The translations under genes were made by a program, and so were the position numbers. 15,452 nucleotides of DNA from Dehalococcoidales bacterium (GTDB lineage: Bacteria > Chloroflexota > Dehalococcoidia > Dehalococcoidales > UBA5760), in the NCBI GenBank assembly GCA_016931015.1, contig JAFGFP010000005.1, forward strand, positions 1-15,452, in the 5' to 3' direction. The notes under the pieces are model-generated. The model was not told where the DNA came from. It searched no databases and was given only the letters and a program-made list of their open reading frames with translations. Position 1 is the first letter of the stretch. Every line of letters starts with the position of its first letter. Shown piece by piece: positions 1 through 6,058 of the stretch.

Positions 1-311
1 GTGGTGAAGAGCGGCCCCCCGGCCACTACCTTGGTGTTTAGTTTTTTGCAGCGCTGGATAACCTCCATGGTCGATTTCTGCTGTACTACCATGGCGCTGA
101 CAAAGACGTAATCGGCCCACTTTATATCCTTGTCCTTCAGTTTATCTACGTTCAGGTCGACGAATTTCTTCTCCCAGTCGGCGGGGAGCAGGGCGGCTAC
201 GGTAATCGGGCCCAGAGGAGTATTGAGCGCCTGCTTACGGGATAGTTTTAAGGCATGCTTAAAGCTCCAGAAGGTATCTGGATACTGCGGATAGACTAAA
301 AGTGCTTTCAA
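1..311 (-). CDS. B12-binding domain radical SAM protein, N-terminal fragment
   Basis: The gene enters from the left edge and only about the first 103 residues are inside. The start is taken as TTG at 311-309, preceded by AAGGAG about 7 nt upstream on the minus strand. The protein begins MKALLVYPQYPDTFW, then shows PLGPITVAALLP, a WADYVF segment and VVAGGPLFT. This is the pattern of the N-terminal cobalamin-binding Rossmann domain found in B12-binding radical SAM enzymes of the DUF4070-like group. The CxxxCxxC radical SAM cluster motif would lie beyond the window, so the catalytic domain is inferred and not seen. Members of this superfamily perform radical methylations or rearrangements; the substrate cannot be told. 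The gene has its own likely promoter at 359-388. Confidence 0.72.
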   Translation of the reverse strand, partial: MKALLVYPQYPDTFWSFKHALKLSRKQALNTPLGPITVAALLPADWEKKFVDLNVDKLKDKDIKWADYVFVSAMVVQQKSTMEVIQRCKKLNTKVVAGGPLFT

Positions 312-358
312 CTTCGGCTCCTTCGGCTCTCGGTACATAGAATACGTAGAACCGGGTC

Positions 359-388
359 ATTCTATAATGATTTCTTTCTTGAAGTCAA
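359..388 (-). promoter_or_regulatory. Sigma70-like promoter for the radical SAM gene
   Basis: On the minus strand TTGACT (388-383) is followed after 18 bp by TAGAAT (364-359); TATAGA at a 16-bp spacing is an alternative -10. Each hexamer matches consensus at five of six positions (TAGAAT reading). Transcription would start near position 352, giving a leader of about 40 nt before the TTG start at 311. Confidence 0.5.
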
Positions 389-420
389 ATATTTTTTGCC
401 GTTGGCGGGGCGGGCAGGCG

Positions 421-477
421 CTACCCGGCTCGTGAAAACGGGCTGCCCGAGCGTCTGTAAGAAGCTCTTTCGGGTAG
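421..477 (-). other. Potential structured stem region upstream of the radical SAM gene
   Basis: Positions 421-427 (CTACCCG) are exactly complementary to 471-477 (CGGGTAG), and 428-432 (GCTCG) to 448-452 (CGAGC). The two helices could stack on one side, leaving a bulge of about 18 nt. It lies upstream of the -35 of the radical SAM promoter, so it would be in the 3' region of the transcript from the 566-799 gene. It matches no riboswitch I recognise; the conserved elements of a cobalamin riboswitch are not visible. The rest of 312-565 shows nothing else apart from the promoter at 359-388. Confidence 0.25.
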
Positions 478-565
478 GCACCGGCTCCCGGCTCTCTCAG
501 CAGGGGAAAGTTATCTGTCTCCGGCGTAACCGGTATCAGTCTGGTTGGCTGAGACTTACCGCTGG

Positions 566-799
566 TCACTTCTTTCCCGGTTTTTGGCTGCCTATTACGG
601 AGATTTCAACGTTTTTCCCGCAGTAGGGACAGGTTATGTTGATGGCTATCGGCTGGCTCATGACCCGCTCGACGACGGCACTGACTATTGAGTCGATATT
701 ATCCAGGCGCTGGTCCATCATGTCGAGGCGGCGCTTGATGTCCTCGGTGTCCAGCTTCGGTCGCTGAGTTATCGTCTCCGCTTTATTCTTTTCCGCCAA
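566..799 (-). CDS. Small protein with coiled-coil segment and a single CxxC
   Basis: A 77-residue protein not assigned to a named family. The TTG start at 799-797 has AAGGA about 8 nt upstream on the minus strand. Residues about 18-48 are charged and heptad-like (DIKRRLDMMDQRLDNIDSIV), suggesting a short amphipathic helix or coiled coil. They are followed by a hydrophobic stretch and CPYCGKNVEI (residues 57-66), which looks like half of a zinc ribbon. With only one CxxC, metal binding would need dimerisation; the helix could provide it. There is no signal peptide, and the lysine-rich tail ends in GKK. It is on the same strand as the radical SAM gene but 254 bp away, and that gene seems to have its own promoter. 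The clean start signal and domain-like composition argue that it is real. Confidence 0.55.
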   Translation of the reverse strand: MAEKNKAETITQRPKLDTEDIKRRLDMMDQRLDNIDSIVSAVVERVMSQPIAINITCPYCGKNVEISVIGSQKPGKK

Positions 800-898
800 G
801 ATGGCTGTCCTTCGGTAGTTTTAGTTGGCCTAATTATAGGCGACGGGCGGAGCGCTGTCAAAGTATCCGGGGAAACAGCTTTTTTAGCGACGGAAATG

Positions 899-926
899 TT
901 GACACTGGGGACGTAGGGGTTATAAT
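899..926 (+). promoter_or_regulatory. Consensus sigma70 promoter for the RAM-domain / glycerate kinase / larA group
   Basis: Perfect TTGACA (899-904) and perfect TATAAT (921-926) separated by 16 bp. The expected start is near 933, leaving a leader of about 80 nt before the GTG at 1016. The leader shows no clear regulatory structure. The rest of the 800-1015 gap holds nothing else I can name. Confidence 0.75.
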
Positions 927-1015
927 AGGCTTATCCGGGATTTATTAACTAGCCAGAGATAGGTCGCCGGTGAGATAATTATGGTACGGGAGCCAGCTTG
1001 ATGGAGGTGAGTTAA

Positions 1016-1255
1016 GTGGCAGCAAAGGCGTTTATTCTCATTGAAACGGCGGTGGGGAAGAATAAGGAGGTGGTGTCTCTTTTAGGTAAGCTGGATGGGG
1101 TGCATTCGGTTGACACGGTGACCGGGCCCTATGACATTATTGCCGTGGTTGAAGGGGAAAGCCTTAACGAAATCGGCGACCTGATTACCGGCAAGATTCA
1201 TCCGATTCCGGGTATCGGCCGAACGGTAACCTGTCTCGTAATAAAGTCGGCTTAA
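1016..1255 (+). CDS. Stand-alone Lrp/AsnC ligand-binding (RAM) domain protein
   Basis: A 79-residue protein that is only the C-terminal effector domain of Lrp/AsnC regulators, without the helix-turn-helix. A strong ribosome site GGAGGTGA (1003-1010) precedes the GTG start. The sequence follows the alpha/beta RAM pattern: FILIETAVGK, then VHSVDTVTGPYDIIAVVEG (GPYD at residues 37-40, the usual oligomer/ligand loop), then IPGIGRTVT. Such single-domain proteins form multimers and bind amino acids or other small molecules; here the ligand is unknown. The gene is the first after a consensus promoter and is followed on the same strand by glycerate kinase after 71 bp, so it could be co-transcribed. 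It cannot bind DNA by itself by any motif I see. Confidence 0.85.
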   Translation: MAAKAFILIETAVGKNKEVVSLLGKLDGVHSVDTVTGPYDIIAVVEGESLNEIGDLITGKIHPIPGIGRTVTCLVIKSA

Positions 1256-1326
1256 GTCGGGCTCGTTCCTTAAGCCTCGGGGTTCGGGGAAGCGGGCCTC
1301 GTTCTATGTGATGGGAAGTATTTGTT

Positions 1327-2475
1327 TTGAAGGTTGTTATCGCCCCTCAGGGTTTTAAGGGGAACCTTAGTGCGCTTCAGGTATCTCAGGCTATTGACCA
1401 GGGGATTAGGCGTGCCCTGCCTGAGGTGGTAACCAGTCTCGTACCCATGGCCGATGGTGGCGAGGGTACTACCCAGGCTTTGGTTGACGCCCGCGGTGGT
1501 AGTCTGGTGGCCGCGGCGGTAACCGGCCCCATGGGGGAGAGCGTGGTTGCCCACTGGGGATTTTTGGGCGACGGTGCTACCGCCGTTATCGAGATGGCGG
1601 CGGCTTCCGGCCTCGGCCTGGTGCCCCCCGAGAAGCGTAACCCCTTACTGGCGACCACCTACGGCACCGGGGAGCTTATTCGCCACGCCCTGGATAAGGG
1701 CTGCCGCAAGTTTATCATCGGCATCGGGGGCAGCGCCACTAACGACGGCGGCGCCGGTATGGCGCAGGCCTTGGGGGCTAAGCTGCTCGACGCCGGGGGG
1801 AAGCAGATTGCCTTCGGCGGCGGTGCCCTGGCGGAGCTGGCCCGTATCGACGTTACCGCCCTTGACCCGCGACTGGCTGATTGCGACATCCTTTTAGCCT
1901 GCGATGTGGATAATCCCCTGTGCGGCCCCGGCGGTGCTTCCGCGGTCTACGGCCCGCAGAAGGGGGCGACCCGGGAGATGGTCGCCCGGCTCGATAGCGC
2001 CCTGTCGCGCTATGCCGATGTTATTGAGCGAGACCTTGGTATTGACATCCGGAACGTGCCCGGGTCCGGGGCGGCCGGCGGTCTGGGGGCAGGACTGATG
2101 GTCTTCCTCAAGGTCAAGACGCAGCCGGGCGTGGAGATTGTCATCCGGGCAACCGGCCTGGTCGAACACCTGAAGGACGCCAGCCTGGTCTTTACCGGCG
2201 AGGGCAGAATCGACGGCCAGACGGCCTGCGGTAAGACGGCGGTCGGGGTTGCCCGCCGGGCCAAGGAGTTCGGCGTGCCGGTTATCGTCATCGTCGGCGA
2301 GATTGGTGCCGGCTACCAGACGGTCTACCAGCAGGGTGTCGATACCGTCTTCAGTATTGCTCCCGGCCCGATTAGCCTTAGCCGGTCGCAGAAAGAAGCG
2401 GCCGCCCTGACCAGCGATATCGCCGAGCGCGCCATGCGGCTTTTCTGTGCCGGCAGCCGCCGGAACGGGGGCTAG
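1327..2475 (+). CDS. Glycerate 2-kinase (GarK/GlxK family)
   Basis: Cytosolic kinase of the GarK/GlxK (TIGR00045) family that phosphorylates D-glycerate with ATP, in most characterised members to 2-phosphoglycerate, feeding lower glycolysis. The length of 382 residues is normal for the family. Conserved landmarks are the N-terminal KVVIAPQGFKGNLSA, ADGGEGT (residues 42-48), GIGGSATNDGGAG (132-144), DVDNPLCGPGGAS (193-205) and TGEGRIDGQ (290-298). The TTG start at 1327 has only a weak GGGAAG-type ribosome site about 10 nt upstream, but the family N-terminus begins exactly there. The stop lies 22 bp before the larA start, so the two are probably one operon. The 71-bp gap upstream holds no clear promoter, so transcription likely comes from 899-926. 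Confidence 0.93.
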   Translation: MKVVIAPQGFKGNLSALQVSQAIDQGIRRALPEVVTSLVPMADGGEGTTQALVDARGGSLVAAAVTGPMGESVVAHWGFLGDGATAVIEMAAASGLGLVPPEKRNPLLATTYGTGELIRHALDKGCRKFIIGIGGSATNDGGAGMAQALGAKLLDAGGKQIAFGGGALAELARIDVTALDPRLADCDILLACDVDNPLCGPGGASAVYGPQKGATREMVARLDSALSRYADVIERDLGIDIRNVPGSGAAGGLGAGLMVFLKVKTQPGVEIVIRATGLVEHLKDASLVFTGEGRIDGQTACGKTAVGVARRAKEFGVPVIVIVGEIGAGYQTVYQQGVDTVFSIAPGPISLSRSQKEAAALTSDIAERAMRLFCAGSRRNGG

Positions 2476-2497
2476 TAAGTATAAAGGGGAGGTAAAT

Positions 2498-3742
2498 GTG
2501 TCTACTATTAAGCTACCGCATCTCGCCTGGTATGGGGCTAGAGAGTGTGAGTTACCCCTCCCCGCCGGCTGGTCGGCGAAGTACTATGGCTTTGCCGGGG
2601 CCGGTTTACCGGCCCTTAAGCCCGAGGAAATCAGGGCCGCTATCGCCAGTCCCATCGGTTCGCCGCCCTTAAGGGAGCTTGCCCGGGGCAAAAAAGAGGT
2701 GGTCATCATCTTCGACGACCTGACCCGGGTTACCCGCACCTATAGCCTGGTACCCTCCGTTCTGGAAGAGCTGGCTCAGGCCGGTATCCCCGATAGCCGC
2801 ATCCAGTTCATCTGTGCCACCGGGGCTCATACCGCCTGGGATATGGCCTGGATGGAGAAGAAGCTGGGGCGGGAGGTCATGTCCCGCTTTCCGGTCTATA
2901 ATCACAATCCCTTTAATAAGTGCACCTACGCCGGCACGACCAGCTACGGGACGGAAGTTTATGCTAATGGAGAGGTAATGAAGTGCGATCTCAAGATTGC
3001 CATCGGCTCGGTAGTCCCCCACCCCAATACCGGCTTCGGCGGCGGCGGTAAGATTATCATGCCCGGCATCTGCTCCATGGAGACCATCGAGCACTTTCAC
3101 CGTCAGGAGTATGTCTGCCGGGAGAAATACCCCGATAAGCAGCTTACCGGGATGGGGGTCTTTGACGATAACCCCTTGCGGCTCAATGTCGAAGAGGCGT
3201 CGGCCCTGGTCGGTCTCGATATCAAGATAGACTGCCTGCTCAACATGTGGGGCGAGGCGGTCGCCGTCTACGCCGGGGCCCTGAAGCCGGCCTACCAGGC
3301 TGCCGTCAGCGCCGCCAAATTTCATTATGCCACCCCCAGCCCGGAAGACGAGAACGTCGTCATCGCCAATACCTACGCCAAGGCTAACGAGTCAATCATG
3401 ATCGGCCTGCACACCGCCTGCAAGGCGGCCCGCCTCCCGGGTAGCGACATCGTCCTGATTGCCAACGCGCCTGACGGTCAGGTTACCCACTACCTGCTGG
3501 GCTGCTTCGGCAGGAATACCCGGGGTAATATCCCCCTGGCGGCCAAGATTCCCGACCATGTTAATCACGTAATCGTTTACTCAGAGTACCCCGACCTTGC
3601 CGGCCGGGCCTATGTTGAGGAATCGGAGAAGGTCTCCTTCATGCACGACTGGGCCGACGTGGTGCGGGCCTTAGAGCGCTTTCACCCGGATGGGGCCAAG
3701 GTGGCCGTGCTCCCCAGCGCCGAGATTCAGCACTGCCGGTAA
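2498..3742 (+). CDS. larA-like: LarA-family nickel-pincer hydroxyacid racemase/epimerase
   Basis: A 414-residue member of the lactate racemase (DUF2088) superfamily. The frame is open further upstream, but GTG at 2498 has a strong AGGGGAGG ribosome site (2485-2492) and fits the family N-terminus. Residues corresponding to the L. plantarum LarA active site are present at nearly the same numbers: FDDLTR (72-77), H111 in GAHT, H175 in VVPH, K185 in GGGGK (the lysine bound to the nickel-pincer cofactor) and H201 in IEHFH. It should therefore carry the Ni-pyridinium-bisthiocarboxylate cofactor, made by LarB, LarC and LarE, none of which is in this window. The family includes racemases and epimerases for lactate, malate and other 2-hydroxyacids, so lactate specificity is not established. 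Pairing with glycerate kinase makes glycerate or a related sugar acid attractive as substrate. Confidence 0.88.
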   Translation: MSTIKLPHLAWYGARECELPLPAGWSAKYYGFAGAGLPALKPEEIRAAIASPIGSPPLRELARGKKEVVIIFDDLTRVTRTYSLVPSVLEELAQAGIPDSRIQFICATGAHTAWDMAWMEKKLGREVMSRFPVYNHNPFNKCTYAGTTSYGTEVYANGEVMKCDLKIAIGSVVPHPNTGFGGGGKIIMPGICSMETIEHFHRQEYVCREKYPDKQLTGMGVFDDNPLRLNVEEASALVGLDIKIDCLLNMWGEAVAVYAGALKPAYQAAVSAAKFHYATPSPEDENVVIANTYAKANESIMIGLHTACKAARLPGSDIVLIANAPDGQVTHYLLGCFGRNTRGNIPLAAKIPDHVNHVIVYSEYPDLAGRAYVEESEKVSFMHDWADVVRALERFHPDGAKVAVLPSAEIQHCR

Positions 3743-3768
3743 GCAGGCGGCCTGTCTCTCCTTGGGGG

Positions 3769-4620
3769 CTAGGCGATAAGCTCCAGCCGGCGGACTACCT
3801 CGTCGATGGTCTCCTCGGCCGTGGACGCCCCGGAAGCTACCCCGACCTGACCCTTACCTTTAAGCCAGGACGCTTGAATCTCCGCGGCGGTCTCGATAAG
3901 GTGGGTCTCGGTTATCTCGGAGCAGAGCTGGGCGAGGTGCCCGGTGTTGGCGCTCTTGTGCCCGCCGATAACCAGCATCAGCTCCGCCCGGCCGGCCAGC
4001 CTAAGGGCCTCTGCCTGGCGCTCCCTGATATCGTGGCAGATGGTATCCACGATGCGTAGCTCCGAGTCTTTGCCTAAGGCGTGCCTGATAATTCCCCGGG
4101 CGAACTCGCTGAAGTGGGCCGGCACCTGAGTCGTCTGGGAGAGAATGCCAAGGCGGCACGGCAGTGGCTTGAGGCTACTCACCGCCCCCTCGTCCCGGGT
4201 GGCCAGGCTGTTACTTCCGGCCCAGCCCAGAACGCCCCTTACCTCCGGGTGGTCTGCGTCGCCGTAGACGATGACGAAGAAGTCGGCCTTAGCCAGCCTT
4301 CGCGCCGCAACCTGGGCCCGGTGCACGAAGGGGCAGGTAGTGTCGATGATAGCTATGTTGCGCGCCCGGAGCTCCTCCTCTACCTGGGGGTTCAGGCCGT
4401 GAGCGCTGGTGGCTACCAGCTTGCCCTTTATCTCGTCCGGGCTGCCGGCAACGCTGACCCCGATATCGGCCAGCCTGTCCAGTACCGGCTGGTTATGCAC
4501 GATAGCCCCCAGTGTTTCCAGCCCGCCGTGCTCGCGGGCCGCCTTCTCCACCAGGTCGAGGGCCCTTCTCACCCCGGAGCAGAAGCCGATGAGCTTGGCT
4601 TTTTCAATCTTTAACGGCAT
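3769..4620 (-). CDS. ispH: 4-hydroxy-3-methylbut-2-enyl diphosphate reductase
   Basis: Last enzyme of the MEP isoprenoid pathway; it reduces HMBPP to IPP and DMAPP using a 4Fe-4S cluster. The 283-residue length is typical. The three cluster cysteines are C14 (GFCSGVRRA), C96 (DTTCPFVH) and C195 (DTICHDIRERQ). Substrate residues are also visible: H42 in VHNQPV, H74 in SAHG, HPEV (H124, E126), SQTT (161-164) and GGHKSANT (219-226). The C-terminal GASTAEE replaces the commoner GASTP, a small variation. The ATG start lies inside the end of plsC (17-bp overlap), so translation is probably coupled and the two share the plsC promoter. The gene converges on larA with a 26-bp gap. Confidence 0.96.
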   Translation of the reverse strand: MPLKIEKAKLIGFCSGVRRALDLVEKAAREHGGLETLGAIVHNQPVLDRLADIGVSVAGSPDEIKGKLVATSAHGLNPQVEEELRARNIAIIDTTCPFVHRAQVAARRLAKADFFVIVYGDADHPEVRGVLGWAGSNSLATRDEGAVSSLKPLPCRLGILSQTTQVPAHFSEFARGIIRHALGKDSELRIVDTICHDIRERQAEALRLAGRAELMLVIGGHKSANTGHLAQLCSEITETHLIETAAEIQASWLKGKGQVGVASGASTAEETIDEVVRRLELIA

Positions 4621-5302
4621 CCGGCTTCACTCTGTGGGCGTAGTATCCCCGGTATTTCGGAGGTAGCAGCGCCGCGATATGCTCCATGATAAGGTCGGCC
4701 ATCTCGCGCAGCGTCTCCTTGCTTGCCTTGCCCTCCTGGGCCGGGAGGTAGAAGGGACGGCCGATATTGATGCGGACGGTCAGCTGGTGGCGGTGAAAGA
4801 CCCACCACAGCGGTCCCTTGGGCACGTTCTCCAGGCCGGTAACGCCGATGGGGACGATGGGGACATTGTTTTCCAGGGCGATGAGCGCCGAGCCGGGGTA
4901 GGCCGGTTGCAATTGAGCGGTCTTGCTCCTCGTACCCTCGGGGAACATGAATAGCGCCAGCCCGTTGTCCAGGACCTGGTTTGCCTTGTCCAGCGCCCGG
5001 CGGTCCATGATGCCCCGGCGCACCGGAAAGGCGCCGAAGGCCTGCACCAGGAGGCTGATGGGCCGGTGGCGGAAGAGCTCCTCTTTAGCCATATACATCA
5101 TGCGGCGCTTGATGTTGACGGCGATGAAGTACTGGTCGGCCATGCTAATGTGGTTGGCAGCCACCAGCAGGGGGCCGTTTTCGGGAATGTTGTCCCGTCC
5201 ATTGACCTCGCGGCGGGTCAGCAGAAAGATGAGTGCCTGGCAGAAGAGGTGTATCAGCCGCCTGGCTATCTTTTGCGCCCGGGTCTGCTCGATTGGGGTC
5301 AT
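4604..5302 (-). CDS. plsC: 1-acyl-sn-glycerol-3-phosphate acyltransferase (PlsC family)
   Basis: Membrane-associated acyltransferase that converts lysophosphatidate to phosphatidate in phospholipid synthesis. The 232-residue protein has the block I catalytic motif NHISMAD (H51 and D56 of HxxxxD), block II around FPVRRG (92-97), block III FPEGTRS (120-126) and block IV VPIVPIG (147-153). A hydrophobic segment near residues 16-30 (LIHLFCQALIFLLTR) probably anchors it to the membrane. The start is ATG at 5302-5300 with a modest GAGG ribosome site. The gene is upstream of and overlaps ispH. Close relatives can act on other lyso-lipids, so the exact acceptor is not certain. Confidence 0.9.
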   Translation of the reverse strand: MTPIEQTRAQKIARRLIHLFCQALIFLLTRREVNGRDNIPENGPLLVAANHISMADQYFIAVNIKRRMMYMAKEELFRHRPISLLVQAFGAFPVRRGIMDRRALDKANQVLDNGLALFMFPEGTRSKTAQLQPAYPGSALIALENNVPIVPIGVTGLENVPKGPLWWVFHRHQLTVRINIGRPFYLPAQEGKASKETLREMADLIMEHIAALLPPKYRGYYAHRVKPDAVKD

Positions 5303-5341
5303 CGGCCTCTAATTCCGTAATCGGGTGCGGTTTCGCTTAGA

Positions 5342-5371
5342 ATTATACCCCAGCACTGAGCGCCAAGACAA
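5342..5371 (-). promoter_or_regulatory. Putative promoter for plsC-ispH
   Basis: On the minus strand TTGTCT (5371-5366) and a perfect TATAAT (5347-5342) are separated by 18 bp. The start would be near 5335, about 30 nt before the plsC ATG. The -35 sits in the loop of the inverted repeat at 5356-5389. Confidence 0.5.
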
Positions 5372-5389
5372 TAACCCGGCGGCGCTCAG
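5356..5389 (-). terminator. GC-rich inverted repeat at the macrodomain gene stop codon
   Basis: CTGAGCGCC (5356-5364) is exactly complementary to GGCGCTCAG (5381-5389), a 9-bp stem with a 16-nt loop. The stop codon of the macrodomain gene is inside the right arm. No run of U follows, so an intrinsic terminator is doubtful; it may only slow or protect the mRNA 3' end. Confidence 0.3.
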
Positions 5390-5964
5390 GATAGCCCCGT
5401 CTCCCCGGCGGCCGTACTGAGGGCGGCGGCGTAAGCGGCGAAGGTTCTACTGTCGAAGAGCACGAAGGCCACCTCTTTGAGGGGGGGCTTCCCCTGGCTG
5501 AGAAAGGCGATAACGGTGCCGATGGCCACCCGGGCGGCCTCGCTTGCCGGATAGCCGTAGACGCCGGTGCTTATCGAGGGGAAGGCGAGGCTTTCGAGGT
5601 TGCTTTCGGCGGCCAGCTTCAGGCTCTCCCGGTAGGCGCTGGCCAGGAGCTCCGGCTCGCCCTGGTGCCCGCCGCGCCAGATAGGGCCCACGGTGTGAAT
5701 CACGTGTTTCGCCTTGAGGTTACCCCCGGTAGTCATGACCGCCTGGCCGGTGGGCAGCCTTCCCTGCCGGGCGACAATCTGCTTACACTCCTCGAGGATG
5801 GCGGGGCCGCCGGCTCGGTGGATGGCGCCGTCCACGCCGCCCCCGCCCATGAGGCCGGAGTTGGCGGCGTTAACGATGGCGTCGCTTACCTGTCGGGTGA
5901 TGTCCCCCTGAAGAAGGCGCAGTCTGGTCTGGTTAACGGTGATTGCATCGGCTTGACTCGGCAT
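5386..5964 (-). CDS. Macrodomain protein, probable O-acetyl-ADP-ribose deacetylase (MacroD/YmdB type)
   Basis: A 192-residue macrodomain that should bind ADP-ribose and hydrolyse O-acetyl-ADP-ribose or remove mono-ADP-ribose from proteins. Motifs in order: GDIT (20-23), VNAAN (31-35, the catalytic Asn/Asp region), GGGGVDGAIH (40-49), PTGQAVMTTGG (71-81), VIHTVGPIW (88-96) and PSISTGVYGYP (129-139, the phosphate loop). All are typical of the MacroD class. The ATG start has a strong AGGGGGTGA ribosome site 5 nt upstream. No NAD-dependent ADP-ribosyltransferase or sirtuin partner is seen nearby. The gene lies just beyond the left end of the IS element, and its apparent promoter uses a -35 within that end. 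Confidence 0.93.
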   Translation of the reverse strand: MPSQADAITVNQTRLRLLQGDITRQVSDAIVNAANSGLMGGGGVDGAIHRAGGPAILEECKQIVARQGRLPTGQAVMTTGGNLKAKHVIHTVGPIWRGGHQGEPELLASAYRESLKLAAESNLESLAFPSISTGVYGYPASEAARVAIGTVIAFLSQGKPPLKEVAFVLFDSRTFAAYAAALSTAAGETGLS

Positions 5965-6009
5965 AATCTCACCCCCTCGCTCACTTTATAATTTCTTCCG
6001 GCCGCTTAA

Positions 6010-6038
6010 ATTATATCGGGGGAAAGGGGTATTGACAA
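6010..6038 (-). promoter_or_regulatory. Promoter for the macrodomain gene, -35 inside the IS end
   Basis: On the minus strand TTGTCA (6038-6033) and perfect TATAAT (6015-6010) lie 17 bp apart, an ideal spacing. The -35 is part of the left terminal repeat of the IS element while the -10 is outside it, so insertion may have created or altered this promoter. The start would be near 6003, about 40 nt before the ATG. Confidence 0.6.
6029..6038 (+). repeat. Left terminal inverted repeat of the IS
   Basis: GTATTGACAA, exact inverted match to 7361-7370. It lies 21 bp beyond the transposase stop codon. Confidence 0.5.
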
Positions 6039-6058
6039 ACGGCTTTGCCCTAAAAGTT

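Noticed and set aside
421..540. Cobalamin riboswitch ahead of the B12-binding radical SAM gene
   Set aside because: The conserved B12-box and core elements could not be found, and the region lies upstream of the predicted promoter.
357..569. A 70-codon minus-strand frame with a GTGA overlap to the 566-799 gene
   Set aside because: The composition (Pro, Arg, Gly, no fold pattern) looks non-coding, and it overlaps the likely radical SAM promoter and a stem structure. Coupled translation remains possible but unsupported.
2447..2497. Extended N-terminus for the LarA-like protein
   Set aside because: The extra 17 codons overlap the glycerate kinase gene. The GTG at 2498 has the ribosome site and gives family-consistent residue numbering.
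2669..3325. Long minus-strand frame (218 codons) opposite larA, and similar long frames opposite ispH, nrdJ and the transposase
   Set aside because: They are mirror frames in GC-rich genes, with no domain, no ribosome site and sequence dictated by the sense gene.
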